Source: Neobacillus mesonae (lineage in GTDB: Bacteria > Bacillota > Bacilli > Bacillales > Cytobacillaceae). Taken from it: DNA of 64,000 nucleotides. Below the pieces are notes generated by a model. The model ran no database searches, was not told the origin of the DNA, and saw only the letters and a program-made list of their open reading frames with translations. Both the position numbers and the translations under genes were made by a program. The stretch is from NCBI RefSeq assembly GCF_001636315.1, contig NZ_KV440949.1, positions 4,482,084 through 4,546,083 on the forward strand. The letters run 5' to 3'. The stretch's first letter is position 1. Each line of letters starts with the position of its first letter. This document shows, piece by piece, positions 12,811 through 23,401 of the stretch.

Positions 12811-14521
12811 AGCTTTTCTTTAAATTAAGGACCAATTCTTCATCTGGTGTGACATAAACTGTTTGCTGATGATCATAAATGACAAATCCAGGTTTGGCTC
12901 CACTTGGTTTTTTGACGTATCGGACTTTTGTGTAGTCAACTGGTACGGAACTAGAGTTTCTAGCTTTGCTGAAATAGGCTGCAAGCATGGCAGCTTCTTT
13001 AATTGTTTGTTCAATTGGTTCCTTGCTTCGAATCACCACGTGAGAACCCGGAATATCCTTTGTATGAAGCCAAATTTCATCCCTTGCCGCAAGCTTATTC
13101 GTTAAATAATCATTTTGTTTATTATTTTTACCTACCAAAATTTCCGTGTGATCGCTAGATTGGAACAGATCCAGGACGGGCTTGGCATTCTGTACCTTTT
13201 TCCCGCCGCGCTTTTGTCGATCACGAATATAACCGCCTTCTGCGAGCTCTTCGCGAATCTCCTGTAAATCCTTTGGCGAGGCTGACTGCACCTGCTGCAG
13301 CAAATTATCAAAATAAGCGGCTTCATCCTTTGCGTGGGCAATTTGCTCGTTCACGATTAAAATGGCATTTTTTGCTTTTTGATATTTTGAAAAATACTTT
13401 TGCGCATTTTCTGACGGGGATTTCCTTTGGTCCAGCGGAATCTTGATCGTTCCGCCCGCTTCATCATAATAATTGAGCACTTCGATTTCCTTCATACCTT
13501 TTTTTACGGCATAAAGATTGGCCGTTAACAGTTCTCCATAGCGCTGAAAGGTATCCGCCTGCTGGGCATCCTTTAAAGTAGCTTCAAGCTTTTCAATCTT
13601 CTTTTCGTTTTTTTCCTTTTCATTGCTAATGAACCGCTCAATATCATGACCTTGCTGTTTAACCCGGTCACGTTCCGCTTTGCCGAAATAAAAGCGGTCA
13701 AGCATTTCACTGAGTGAGGAAAATGTTTTAACCATGCCTTTTATATGTTCCAGCGGAAACAAATAAAAAACTTCTCTGGCTTCTGCCGTCATGATGGCTG
13801 GCTGAAGCTCGTCCCCTTCAATTTTTTTCATTAGGGCAACAAATTGTTTTGGAACTGTTGTCCGGTTTGCCAGTCCGCTTGTATAAATGACTTCTTTGGC
13901 GAAAAGCGGTGAAACCCCTGCGAATTGTTGTACTAACTGCCTGTCCAGCTTTCCGGCATTGAAATCTAAACTTCTTAAGACATCTTCCTCATCCGCCATA
14001 AAGGGATTCTGCTTATGCTGCTCCGGTGGAAAAACATAGGCTTGCCCCGGTAAAATGGCCCGATGGCTGTTCACAGCAAAGGAGATATGCTTGATGCTGT
14101 CGAGAATTAGGTTCCGTGTTTTATCGACGACGATAATATTGCTGTGCTTTCCCATAATTTCAATGATAAGCTGCTTGTAACTAATATCGCCGATTTCATT
14201 GCGCCCCTTAATTTCGAAAATAATGATCCGGTCATTTTCTATTTGATACACTTCTTCTAATATATGTCCCTCGATATGCTTTCGTAAAAGCATACAGAAC
14301 ATTGGAGGCTCGCTCGGATTATCATATGCTTCAGTGGTTAACTGCACCCTTGCATAGCTTGGATGTGCCGACAGCAGCAGTTTATGATTATTACCCCCTG
14401 CCCGGACTGTTAAAATCACTTCATTTTTATATGGCTGATGCACCTTATTAATTCGTCCGCCTTTTAACAGTCGGGAAAGCTCAAGGACCATTGCTTTTGT
14501 AAATAAACCATCGAATGACAT
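12809..14521 (-). CDS. rqcH: Rqc2 homologue RqcH (NFACT family; YloA/FbpA)
   Basis: Ribosome-associated quality-control factor that binds stalled 50S subunits and recruits tRNA-Ala to add C-terminal alanine tails to stuck nascent chains. It was earlier annotated as a fibronectin-binding protein. At 570 aa it has the NFACT-N domain, including Asp97-Arg98, the pair reported as needed for function in B. subtilis RqcH. Helix-hairpin and coiled-coil segments follow (about 270-430), then the NFACT-R domain with [18 protein letters not shown] near residue 475. It is transcribed from its own promoter toward pyrE. AAGGATG precedes the start on the minus strand. Confidence 0.94.
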   Translation of the reverse strand: MSFDGLFTKAMVLELSRLLKGGRINKVHQPYKNEVILTVRAGGNNHKLLLSAHPSYARVQLTTEAYDNPSEPPMFCMLLRKHIEGHILEEVYQIENDRIIIFEIKGRNEIGDISYKQLIIEIMGKHSNIIVVDKTRNLILDSIKHISFAVNSHRAILPGQAYVFPPEQHKQNPFMADEEDVLRSLDFNAGKLDRQLVQQFAGVSPLFAKEVIYTSGLANRTTVPKQFVALMKKIEGDELQPAIMTAEAREVFYLFPLEHIKGMVKTFSSLSEMLDRFYFGKAERDRVKQQGHDIERFISNEKEKNEKKIEKLEATLKDAQQADTFQRYGELLTANLYAVKKGMKEIEVLNYYDEAGGTIKIPLDQRKSPSENAQKYFSKYQKAKNAILIVNEQIAHAKDEAAYFDNLLQQVQSASPKDLQEIREELAEGGYIRDRQKRGGKKVQNAKPVLDLFQSSDHTEILVGKNNKQNDYLTNKLAARDEIWLHTKDIPGSHVVIRSKEPIEQTIKEAAMLAAYFSKARNSSSVPVDYTKVRYVKKPSGAKPGFVIYDHQQTVYVTPDEELVLNLKKS

Positions 14522-14559
14522 TGAAAAAACATCCTTTTCTAGATAACTATAATGCTTAC

Positions 14560-14589
14560 ATTATATCCTACTTTATTAAATTCTGTCTT
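14560..14589 (-). promoter_or_regulatory. Candidate SigA promoter of rqcH
   Basis: Read on the minus strand, the -10 is a perfect TATAAT (14565-14560) and the -35 is AAGACA (14589-14584, four of six), spaced by 18 bases. It lies about 40 bases before the rqcH start. The rest of the 213-base divergent region to the ATPase gene holds no clear plus-strand promoter. Confidence 0.55.
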
Positions 14590-14734
14590 ATTTTACACTA
14601 ACGAATGAATCCCTAGCATTTTTTTGGACGACCCTGAATAAGCTTTCTTTAGAGGTCAGCCTACAAGGATTAACGGAAACACATGTTTAATCCTTTACAT
14701 TAGAGTCGATACAAGGGGGAAGTGAGATGGTCGG

Positions 14735-17413
14735 ATGAAGTTCCATGAGATGGAGATCAAACAAGTAGAAAAGGCCTTAGAAACCGACTTTTCAACGGGG
14801 TTAACAACAGAGGAAGTGAAGGAAAGGACAAGGCGGCACGGGTATAATGAATTAGCGGAAGGCGAAAAGCAATCTGCTTTGCTGCTATTCTTCAGTCAAT
14901 TTAAAGATTTTATGGTTTTGGTACTCCTTGCGGCTACCTTGATTTCCGGGCTGCTTGGCGAATATATCGATGCCGTTGCAATCATCGCGATTGTTATTTT
15001 AAATGGGATTCTTGGCTTCTACCAAGAAAGACGGGCGGAGAAATCACTTCAGGCTTTAAAGGAATTATCAGCTCCGCAGGTTTCTGTACTAAGAGACGGA
15101 CATTGGACGAAGGTTCCGTCAAAGGAAATTGTCCTCGGGGATATTTTGAAGTTTTCTAGCGGTGATAGAATTGGTGCGGATGTCCGTGTTATAGAATCAA
15201 ACAGTTTAGAAATTGAAGAGTCGGCGTTGACTGGTGAGTCGGTTCCGGTAGCAAAGCATACTGATTGTTTAACGAATCCAAATCCAGGGATTGGCGATAT
15301 GGAAAATACCGCTTTTATGGGTACGATGGTAACCCGCGGCAGCGGAGTTGGCGTTGTCATGGCAACAGGAATGAAAACAGCAATGGGGCAAATTGCCGGA
15401 CTGCTGCAAAGTGCTGAATCACAAGAGACTCCTTTGCAAAGGCGCCTTGAGCAGTTAGGGAAAATTTTAATAACCGTTGCTTTATTTCTGACAGTCCTGG
15501 TTGTTGTTATTGGGATTATGAGGGGCCATGAAATATATGAAATGTTCCTTGCCGGGGTATCATTAGCAGTAGCTGCCATACCTGAAGGACTTCCAGCAAT
15601 CGTGACAGTGGCATTATCGCTCGGGGTTCAAAAGATGATCAGGCAAAAGGCGATCGTCCGGAAGCTCCCCGCTGTTGAAACATTGGGCTGTGCCTCTGTG
15701 ATCTGCTCTGATAAGACGGGAACGATGACGCAAAACAAAATGACAGTTACACATTTATGGAGCGGTGAACAGACATGGTCAGTTGATGGAATCGGCTACC
15801 AGCCAACAGGTGATTTTTACCGGAATAAACAAAAAGTTAATCCGAAAGAGGAAAAAGCGTTACAGCAAATGCTTATTTTCGGGATGTTGTGCAACCATTC
15901 AGAAATTTACCAAGAGGAAGATGAGTATATTCTTGACGGAGACCCGACAGAGGGGGCATTGCTAGTAAGTGCTATGAAAGCTGGGTTCAACCGTTCGAGG
16001 TTATTGGAAGAATTTACGATTATAAAAGAATTTCCGTTTGATTCAGCAAGGAAAATGATGAGTATTCATGTGAAGGATAGGCAAGGAAGGCATTTTATCG
16101 TCACAAAAGGTGCCCCGGATGTTGTACTTGGGATTTGTGAATCAGTGCTCTGGGATGGAAGAAGCCAATTCATAAACCAAGATAAGCAGACTAAGGTTCA
16201 GAATGCCGTCAATCAATTGGCATCTAATGCTCTAAGAACGATTGCGATTGCGTTTAAACCGATTTCATCCAATACGATCATTTTAAGTGAGCAGGAAGCA
16301 GAGAATAAGCTGACGTTAATCGGGATACAAGGTATGATCGACCCGCCAAGACCGGAAGTGAAGGATGCAGTAGCGGAATGTAAGGCAGCGGGGATAAAAA
16401 CGGTCATGATTACAGGCGACCATGTCATTACCGCAAAAGCTATCGCAACCCAGCTGGGGATCCTTACGAAGAAGAGCAAGGTAATCGAGGGGAAAGAACT
16501 ATCACAAATGTCAGTGGATGAGCTTGAGGCTGTTGTTGAAGATGTATCCGTATTTGCCCGAGTTTCCCCTGAGCATAAATTAAAAATTGTAAAAGCACTG
16601 CAAAATCGCGGTCATATTGTAGCAATGACAGGTGACGGTGTAAATGACGCACCAGCCATTAAAGCGGCCGACATCGGCGTAGCTATGGGGATTACTGGGA
16701 CCGATGTAGCCAAAGAGGCCTCTTCACTTGTTTTGTTGGATGATAACTTTGCTACTATAAAGGCTGCGATTAAAGAAGGCAGAAATATTTATGAAAATAT
16801 CCGCAAATTTGTCCGTTATCTGCTCGCATCTAATGTTGGAGAAATTTTGGTGATGTTATTTGCGATGATCTTGGGAATGCCTTTGCCATTAGTACCGATT
16901 CAAATTCTTTGGGTCAATTTAGTGACGGACGGATTGCCGGCCATGGCTCTTGGATTGGATCAGCCGGAGGAAAATGTTATGAAGCGCGGACCTAGAAGTC
17001 CGAATGAAGGGGTCTTCTCCCGCGGTTTGGGCTGGAAGGTAATATCACGCGGGTTTTTAATCGGTATTGTTACATTAATTGCTTTCATAATCGCCTACCA
17101 CGACGATCCGAATGAATTAGAGTATGCACAGACAATTGCCTTTGCAACCCTTGTTATGGCGCAGCTGATTCATGTCTTTGACTGTCGCAGTGAAATCTCA
17201 GTATTATCAAGAAACCCATTTGGAAACAAATATCTTGTTTGGGCTGTTATTTCTTCAATGGCCTTAATGTTTGCAGTTATTTATTACCCGCCATTACAAC
17301 CGGTATTCCACACATTGCCAATAGAAGCAGAAGATTGGCTGTTAATTCTAGGTTTATCTTCAATTCCAACTTTTTTACTAGCAGGTTCATTTTTGTTAAG
17401 AAAAACAAAATAA
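14735..17413 (+). CDS. Calcium-translocating P-type ATPase (SERCA-like, YloB family)
   Basis: P2A-type cation pump that exports, or stores across the membrane, Ca2+ at the cost of ATP. The N-terminal cation-ATPase domain is followed by the TGES motif of the actuator domain (LTGESVPV, near residue 165). Next comes the M4 sequence PEGLP, the phosphorylation site SDKTGTMT with Asp326, the nucleotide-binding KGAPD, and the hinge TGDGVNDAPAIK. About ten membrane helices are expected, in the usual pattern of pairs flanking the cytoplasmic loops. The length of 892 aa is close to B. subtilis YloB, which is linked there to calcium in sporulation. The ion is inferred from family. The start is unusual; see the findings. 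Confidence 0.92.
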   Translation: MKFHEMEIKQVEKALETDFSTGLTTEEVKERTRRHGYNELAEGEKQSALLLFFSQFKDFMVLVLLAATLISGLLGEYIDAVAIIAIVILNGILGFYQERRAEKSLQALKELSAPQVSVLRDGHWTKVPSKEIVLGDILKFSSGDRIGADVRVIESNSLEIEESALTGESVPVAKHTDCLTNPNPGIGDMENTAFMGTMVTRGSGVGVVMATGMKTAMGQIAGLLQSAESQETPLQRRLEQLGKILITVALFLTVLVVVIGIMRGHEIYEMFLAGVSLAVAAIPEGLPAIVTVALSLGVQKMIRQKAIVRKLPAVETLGCASVICSDKTGTMTQNKMTVTHLWSGEQTWSVDGIGYQPTGDFYRNKQKVNPKEEKALQQMLIFGMLCNHSEIYQEEDEYILDGDPTEGALLVSAMKAGFNRSRLLEEFTIIKEFPFDSARKMMSIHVKDRQGRHFIVTKGAPDVVLGICESVLWDGRSQFINQDKQTKVQNAVNQLASNALRTIAIAFKPISSNTIILSEQEAENKLTLIGIQGMIDPPRPEVKDAVAECKAAGIKTVMITGDHVITAKAIATQLGILTKKSKVIEGKELSQMSVDELEAVVEDVSVFARVSPEHKLKIVKALQNRGHIVAMTGDGVNDAPAIKAADIGVAMGITGTDVAKEASSLVLLDDNFATIKAAIKEGRNIYENIRKFVRYLLASNVGEILVMLFAMILGMPLPLVPIQILWVNLVTDGLPAMALGLDQPEENVMKRGPRSPNEGVFSRGLGWKVISRGFLIGIVTLIAFIIAYHDDPNELEYAQTIAFATLVMAQLIHVFDCRSEISVLSRNPFGNKYLVWAVISSMALMFAVIYYPPLQPVFHTLPIEAEDWLLILGLSSIPTFLLAGSFLLRKTK

Positions 17414-17425
17414 AGTATGTTATAA

Positions 17426-17468
17426 TCCAAAAGGTAATAGATTCATGCTATTACCTTTTGGATTTTTT
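17426..17468 (+). terminator. Terminator after the P-type ATPase
   Basis: A perfect 15-bp stem, TCCAAAAGGTAATAG (17426-17440) with CTATTACCTTTTGGA (17448-17462), is followed by TTTTTT. It separates the ATPase from the yloC-remA-gmk-rpoZ group. Confidence 0.88.
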
Positions 17469-17506
17469 ACCTTAAATAGCCTTTCAAAGAATGGATGTGC
17501 AAGTAA

Positions 17507-18382
17507 ATGGTAATTAGTATGACGGGCTTTGGAAGAGGAAAGGCAGAGTCGGATGCTTTTATAGTAAATGTCGAAATAAAAACCGTGAATCATCGTTTTT
17601 GTGAAATGAATATACGGATGCCAAGGCAGCTGTTAACGATTGAAGATAAAATAAAAAAGAAAATAAACGAACATATTCGCCGCGGCAGAGTAGAAGCATA
17701 TGTCAGCCTGGAGGGTGAAGGAGTTGTTACCCGTAAAATCCATGTTGATTGGCAGCTGCTCGATGATTACTATCAATTTATTAAGCAAGCCCGAAGCATG
17801 TACGGAATTGAAGGAACAGTCACTATTCAAGATTTGCTCAGCCATAAAGAGCTAATACATATTGAAGAAAATGAAGCTGAAAATGAAGGGTTTGAGGAGT
17901 TAGTTCTGCGGGCAGTTGAAGCAGCTGTCATGCAGCTTAAACAAATGCGATTGTCCGAGGGGAAGGAACTAAAAATTGACCTGGAGGCAATAATAGCCGA
18001 GCTGGAAGCGATTGTGACGGAACTAGAGGAATATGCTCCAATTGTTGTCCAGTTGTATAAAGAACGTGTGACAAAGAGAATGCAGGACTATTTGAATGGA
18101 CAATTAGATGACGCGAGAATTTTAACTGAGGTTGCCATTTTTGCCGAAAAGGCCGATATCAATGAAGAAATCATCAGGTTAAAAAGTCATATTGTGCAAT
18201 TTCTTCAAACCTTGCATGTTCCGGAACCAATTGGAAGAAAACTAGATTTTCTTGTTCAGGAAATGAACCGCGAGGCTAATACAATCGGTTCGAAGGCAAA
18301 TGATTCAAACATTGCTAAAAAAGTAGTGGAAATGAAAAGCTTGCTTGAAAAGCTGAAGGAACAAGTACAAAATATCGAGTAG
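17507..18382 (+). CDS. yloC: YicC family endoribonuclease YloC
   Basis: YicC-like protein of 291 aa with an N-terminal YicC domain (MTGFGRGKAE at residues 5-14 and VEIKTVNHRF near 22) and a C-terminal DUF1732 domain (MQDYLNGQLDDARI through IGRKLDFLVQEMNREANTIGSK). Members of the family are described as endoribonucleases; the E. coli one acts on certain small RNAs. The cellular targets here are unknown. The start ATG gives the expected MVISMTGFGRG N-terminus, though no strong ribosome site is evident. It leads the group remA-gmk-rpoZ, the same order as in B. subtilis. Confidence 0.9.
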   Translation: MVISMTGFGRGKAESDAFIVNVEIKTVNHRFCEMNIRMPRQLLTIEDKIKKKINEHIRRGRVEAYVSLEGEGVVTRKIHVDWQLLDDYYQFIKQARSMYGIEGTVTIQDLLSHKELIHIEENEAENEGFEELVLRAVEAAVMQLKQMRLSEGKELKIDLEAIIAELEAIVTELEEYAPIVVQLYKERVTKRMQDYLNGQLDDARILTEVAIFAEKADINEEIIRLKSHIVQFLQTLHVPEPIGRKLDFLVQEMNREANTIGSKANDSNIAKKVVEMKSLLEKLKEQVQNIE

Positions 18383-18433
18383 AATGGTTTACAAACAGAT
18401 TGACACGGTCAAAATATTATTATTGATGATTGG

Positions 18434-18706
18434 ATGGTTACTATGGGGATTAAATTAATCAATATTGGATTTGGAAATATTGTTTCGGCTAATCGAATTA
18501 TTTCAATTGTCAGTCCGGAGTCTGCGCCAATCAAAAGAATTATTCAAGATGCACGGGACCGTGGGTCATTGATAGATGCAACTTACGGGAGGCGAACCCG
18601 GGCGGTAATTGTGATGGACAGCGATCATGTTATTCTATCAGCTGTACAGCCGGAAACGGTTGCCCATCGTTTAACGGACCGTGATGAGACTATTGAGGAA
18701 GGGTAG
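18434..18706 (+). CDS. remA: Extracellular matrix regulator RemA
   Basis: Small DNA-binding protein (DUF370 family) that in B. subtilis activates matrix and osmoprotection genes. It is strongly conserved here: [20 protein letters not shown] near the start, then [22 protein letters not shown], containing the arginine-rich DNA-binding stretch, and [19 protein letters not shown]. The true start may be the ATG nine bases in (18443, MGIKLINIG), which better fits B. subtilis RemA; neither has a strong Shine-Dalgarno sequence. The last residues after HRL diverge, as is common in the family. It lies between yloC and gmk. Confidence 0.93.
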   Translation: MVTMGIKLINIGFGNIVSANRIISIVSPESAPIKRIIQDARDRGSLIDATYGRRTRAVIVMDSDHVILSAVQPETVAHRLTDRDETIEEG

Positions 18707-18716
18707 GATTTTTTAA

Positions 18717-19331
<615 letters not shown>

Positions 19332-19333
19332 GA

Positions 19334-19555
19334 ATGTTATATCCATCGATTGATTCATTATTAGAAAAGATTGATTCAAAATATTCGCTAGTATCTGTTG
19401 CGGCAAAGCGTGCCAGAGTCATGCAGGTGGAAAAAGATGAAAGGCTGCCAAAGTATGTTTCCTATAAATATGTAGGCAAAGCGCTCGAGGAAATTTATAG
19501 CGGGGAACTTACGTATCGAATTGCCAAAAAAGCAGAAACACCTGCAAACTCATAA
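19334..19555 (+). CDS. rpoZ: RNA polymerase omega subunit
   Basis: Small subunit that binds the beta-prime chain and helps assemble RNA polymerase. It is 73 aa, starting [28 protein letters not shown], which contains the conserved helix contacting beta-prime. [20 protein letters not shown] follows. The C-terminus diverges, as is usual. It is immediately downstream of gmk. Confidence 0.95.
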   Translation: MLYPSIDSLLEKIDSKYSLVSVAAKRARVMQVEKDERLPKYVSYKYVGKALEEIYSGELTYRIAKKAETPANS

Positions 19556-19583
19556 TTACATTTAATTATACTTAAACGATAAT

Positions 19584-19618
19584 CAAGGTCTGACATCCTT
19601 CAACGTCAGCCTTTTTTA
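19584..19618 (+). terminator. Weak terminator-like element after rpoZ
   Basis: CTGAC and GTCAG form a short 5-bp stem around a 10-base loop, with bulged GG/CC below and TTTTTTA after. It is less stable than the other terminators in the window. Confidence 0.4.
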
Positions 19619-19652
19619 TTTGGATTTTTATGTCGAATGCAAAGGAAAATTA

Positions 19653-19681
19653 GTGAAAAATTTTTTTTGTTCCATCATAAT
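19653..19681 (+). promoter_or_regulatory. Candidate promoter of coaBC
   Basis: GTGAAA (19653-19658) and CATAAT (19676-19681) are spaced by 17 bases, 30 bases before the coaBC start. The match is moderate; TTG-type -35 positions are only partly kept. Confidence 0.4.
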
Positions 19682-19710
19682 AGAAATAAGAAAGAAACGT
19701 GGGGGATTTG

Positions 19711-20937
19711 ATGATGGTTATGGAAAAGAAAATATTATTATGCGTAACGGGGGGAATCGCTGTCTACAAGGCTGCAGCTTTGACAAGTAAGCTTATCCAA
19801 GCAGGGGCCAGTGTCAAAGTTATTTTAAGCGAATCAGCGGCAAAGTTTGTTACCCCACTAACCTTTCAGGCATTATCCCGCAACGAGGTTTATACGGATA
19901 CCTTTGACGAAAAAAATCCGCAGGTCATCGCCCATATTGATCTGGCTGATTGGGCTGACTTGATCCTTGTTGCCCCGGCAACGGCAAATACAATCGCAAA
20001 ATTAGCGGGAGGAATCGCGGATAATATGATTACTACGACGTTACTTGCGACCACCGCTCCGGTGTGGGTCGCCCCTGCGATGAATGTCCATATGTATGAC
20101 CATCCTGCCGTTAAAAAGAACCTTTCCATATTGGCGGAGTACGGCTATCAATTTATTGAGCCAAGTGAGGGGTATCTTGCCTGCGGCTACGTTGGTAAAG
20201 GACGTTTAGAGGAGCCGGAGAAAATTGTAGAAATTATGAAGCAATATTTTACTAATAAAAACAACCAGCCTTTAAAGGGAAAAACAGTGTTAATTACAGC
20301 GGGACCAACACGAGAAAAAATTGACCCGGTGCGGTATATCACCAATCATTCCAGCGGGAAAATGGGCTATGCTATCGCCGAGGAGGCGAAAAAGCAGGGG
20401 GCCCGGGTTGTTTTAGTGTCGGGTCCTGTCCATTTAGAAAGTCCAAAAGGAATAGAAGTTATTAAAGTGGAAAGTGCTGAAGAAATGTACAACACCGTTC
20501 TTGAGTTTTTCGATCTAGCGGATCTCGTCATTAAGACAGCGGCAGTTGCTGACTACCGTCCTAAACAGGCGTACGATCATAAGGTAAAAAAACAAGCTGG
20601 TGACAGTATCCTTGAGCTTGAAAGGACAAAGGATATTCTGCTTGAGCTTGGGAAAAGAAAAAAGAATCAGGTGCTCATCGGTTTCGCAGCAGAAACAAAC
20701 AATGTTGCGGAATACGCTCAGAAAAAACTAGAAAAGAAAAATGCTGACATGATTGTCGCAAATAATGTAAAGGCCGAAGGGGCCGGGTTTGGAACCGATA
20801 CAAATATAGTTACCTTATTTAAACGCGACGGTACTGCTTTAGAATTGCCGATTATGTCAAAAGCGGCCGTTGCGGAGAGAATCATGATTGAAGCTACCTC
20901 ACTTTTGAAGGAAATGGGAAGAAATGAAAATCGCTAA
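19711..20937 (+). CDS. coaBC: Bifunctional phosphopantothenoylcysteine decarboxylase / phosphopantothenate-cysteine ligase
   Basis: Performs two successive steps of coenzyme A synthesis. The N-terminal CoaC flavoprotein domain shows CVTGGIAVYKAA, PATANTIAKLAGGIADN, the PAMN motif and the substrate-lid EPSEGYLACGYVGKGRLEEP with its active-site Cys. The C-terminal CoaB ligase domain begins at LKGKTVLITAGPTREKIDP and holds ITNHSSGKMG and the AAVADYRP motif. GGGGGAT precedes two adjacent ATGs (19711 and 19714); I take the first, and the second is equally possible. The last 14 bases overlap priA. Confidence 0.95.
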   Translation: MMVMEKKILLCVTGGIAVYKAAALTSKLIQAGASVKVILSESAAKFVTPLTFQALSRNEVYTDTFDEKNPQVIAHIDLADWADLILVAPATANTIAKLAGGIADNMITTTLLATTAPVWVAPAMNVHMYDHPAVKKNLSILAEYGYQFIEPSEGYLACGYVGKGRLEEPEKIVEIMKQYFTNKNNQPLKGKTVLITAGPTREKIDPVRYITNHSSGKMGYAIAEEAKKQGARVVLVSGPVHLESPKGIEVIKVESAEEMYNTVLEFFDLADLVIKTAAVADYRPKQAYDHKVKKQAGDSILELERTKDILLELGKRKKNQVLIGFAAETNNVAEYAQKKLEKKNADMIVANNVKAEGAGFGTDTNIVTLFKRDGTALELPIMSKAAVAERIMIEATSLLKEMGRNENR

Positions 20938-23335
20938 TGTGATTGTCGATGTTCCAACAAAACAAACGGACCGGCCATTTGACTACATCATTCCAAAAGA
21001 ATGGGAAAATGTGATTCAACCTGGGATGAGAATAGTAGTTCCGTTTGGTCCAAGAAAAATCCAAGGGTTTGTAACGGACATTAAAGCCGGCTCGGAGGTA
21101 AAACAGCTGCGGGAAATGATTGAACCGATGGACCTTGAACCGGTATTAAATAAGGAGTTATTGCATCTAGGTGAATGGTTAACGGAAACGACGTTATGTT
21201 TTAAAATTTTTGCTTATCAAGCAATGCTCCCTGCTGCTTTAAAAGCAAAGTATGAAAAAATGGTTAGACTTGCTCCGGGGATGAAGGCAGAATGCCTGCC
21301 GCAGAAGATTAAACCTTATTTTACCAACCATAAGAGTCTTGATTGGGAGGAAGCACTAAAGGATGGTTTAGTGTCTGTTTTGCAGCAGGAGGCAGCGAAA
21401 GGAAAACTTGAAGTCGTTTATGTTGTCAAGGAAAGGGTTAGGAAAAAGCAGGTGAAATTTGTCGGTCCGCTTTTTAGTGCTGCTGAGCTAGCTGTTGAAA
21501 AGGAAAAAATTCAGGCTAATGCTGAAAAACAAAAGCAGGTTTTAGATTACTTTATCGATCATCCTAATCCAATGGAATTACGAAAGCTGCTGCAAGAAAC
21601 CAATGCCTCAGCCGCCACGGTTAAGGCTCTAGTTGCGAAAAAACTTCTTTTCGAAGAGGAAATGGAGGTATACCGTAATCCATTCGAGCATCGTACATTT
21701 GAGCACACATACCCATTGCCGTTAACGAATGCCCAAGCAGCTGCGATTAAACCCATTCATGCATCCATCGAGAGTCAGAAGCATGAAGTATTTTTACTCT
21801 ATGGGGTTACAGGCAGCGGGAAAACCGAAATTTATCTTCAATCCATCCAAAAGGTCATAGAAAAAGGGCAGGAAGCAATTGTGCTTGTTCCAGAAATTTC
21901 CTTAACACCGCAGATGGTCAATCGTTTTAAAGGACGCTTCGGTGATTTGGTTGCAGTGCTGCACAGCGGTCTTTCCGCCGGGGAAAAGTATGATGAGTGG
22001 CGTAAAATTCAGCGCAAAGAAGTAAAGGTAGTTGTCGGTGCTCGGTCGGCAATTTTTGCTCCGTTTGAAAACATCGGCATTATTATTATTGATGAAGAGC
22101 ATGAAACAAGCTACAAACAGGAGGATATGCCGCGCTATCATGCCCGCGATGTGGCGATTGAAAGGGCGAAAACATATCAATGTCCAGTCGTGCTGGGCAG
22201 TGCCACCCCTTCTTTGGAGTCATTTGCTAGAGCGCAAAAAAAGGTTTATCATTTGCTGACGCTGTCAAGCAGGATGAATGAGCGGCCGCTGCCTGCTGTA
22301 GACATTATCGATATGCGTGAAGAGCTTCGTGCCGGAAATCGGTCGATGTTCTCGCGAAAGCTTTTTGATATGTTGAAGGACAGGATTGAAAAGGGGCAGC
22401 AGTCCGTCTTATTTTTAAACAAGCGAGGGCACTCATCGTTTGTTATGTGCCGCGATTGTGGTTACGTCGTTAATTGTCCAAACTGCGATATTTCGCTGAC
22501 CTACCATCGTGCCGGAAGCCGGATGAAATGTCACTATTGCGGTTATGAAAGTCATATACCTAAAGTCTGCCCGGAATGTTCAAGTGAATATATCCGTTAT
22601 TTTGGCACTGGAACGCAAAAAGTCGAAGAGGAACTTGGGAAAATTCTTCCCGAAGCCAGGGTTATTCGCATGGATGTCGATACCACCGGGAGAAAAGGAT
22701 CACATGAACGATTATTAAAGGAGTTTCAAGAAGGAAAAGCTGATATTTTATTGGGGACACAAATGATTGCCAAAGGATTGGATTTCCCTAATATTACCCT
22801 CGTTGGGGTTTTGTCGGCCGATACCATGCTTCATTTACCTGATTTTCGCTCATCGGAAAAAACCTTTCAACTATTGACACAAGTTAGCGGCCGGGCTGGA
22901 AGACATCAATTGCCCGGTGAAGTTGTGATCCAAACCTATACCCCAGAGCATTACAGCATAGAACTCGCCGGTACGCAAAACTATGATCTGTTTTATCAAA
23001 GGGAAATGATGATACGGAAACTTCATCATTATCCGCCGTTTTACTATTTAGCCCTGATTACATTAACACATGAACATTTAATGACGGTGGTAGCGGAAAC
23101 AGAGAAAATAGTGCATTATGTTCGTTCGCAAGTTTCTAACCAAGCAGTGATTCTTGGACCGGCGGCATCACCAATCCCAAGGATTAATAATAGATATCGA
23201 TATCAATGTCTGATAAAATACAAGCGGGAACCGAACTTAACCAGAATCTTGAAGAAAATACTTGACCAGTATCAAAAAGAGACAAAAAATGGTCTGCTGG
23301 TTTCGATTGATATTAACCCGTTTATCTTAATGTAA
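20924..23335 (+). CDS. priA: Primosomal protein N' (replication restart helicase PriA)
   Basis: A 3'-to-5' superfamily 2 helicase that reloads the replisome at stalled or repaired forks. The DNA-binding N-terminal domain begins with KIANVIVDVPTKQTDRPFDY. Walker A GVTGSGKTE is near residue 292, with DEEH after. The zinc-binding insertion has eight cysteines: CRDC, CPNC, CHYC and CPEC at about residues 509-548. The later helicase motif LGTQMIAKGLDFPNITLVGVL and QVSGRAGR follow. It has 803 aa, the full family length. It overlaps coaBC by 14 bases. Confidence 0.97.
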   Translation: MKIANVIVDVPTKQTDRPFDYIIPKEWENVIQPGMRIVVPFGPRKIQGFVTDIKAGSEVKQLREMIEPMDLEPVLNKELLHLGEWLTETTLCFKIFAYQAMLPAALKAKYEKMVRLAPGMKAECLPQKIKPYFTNHKSLDWEEALKDGLVSVLQQEAAKGKLEVVYVVKERVRKKQVKFVGPLFSAAELAVEKEKIQANAEKQKQVLDYFIDHPNPMELRKLLQETNASAATVKALVAKKLLFEEEMEVYRNPFEHRTFEHTYPLPLTNAQAAAIKPIHASIESQKHEVFLLYGVTGSGKTEIYLQSIQKVIEKGQEAIVLVPEISLTPQMVNRFKGRFGDLVAVLHSGLSAGEKYDEWRKIQRKEVKVVVGARSAIFAPFENIGIIIIDEEHETSYKQEDMPRYHARDVAIERAKTYQCPVVLGSATPSLESFARAQKKVYHLLTLSSRMNERPLPAVDIIDMREELRAGNRSMFSRKLFDMLKDRIEKGQQSVLFLNKRGHSSFVMCRDCGYVVNCPNCDISLTYHRAGSRMKCHYCGYESHIPKVCPECSSEYIRYFGTGTQKVEEELGKILPEARVIRMDVDTTGRKGSHERLLKEFQEGKADILLGTQMIAKGLDFPNITLVGVLSADTMLHLPDFRSSEKTFQLLTQVSGRAGRHQLPGEVVIQTYTPEHYSIELAGTQNYDLFYQREMMIRKLHHYPPFYYLALITLTHEHLMTVVAETEKIVHYVRSQVSNQAVILGPAASPIPRINNRYRYQCLIKYKREPNLTRILKKILDQYQKETKNGLLVSIDINPFILM

Positions 23336-23401
23336 TCTGGGCGAAAATGAAAATTAACCAGCCTCATATTATATATGATGGAGCATGACGGAGGAACTAT
23401 T

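Noticed and set aside
15049..15579. Minus-strand open frame of 176 codons opposite the P-type ATPase
   Set aside because: Antisense of a well-conserved coding region; composition is that of a shadow frame.
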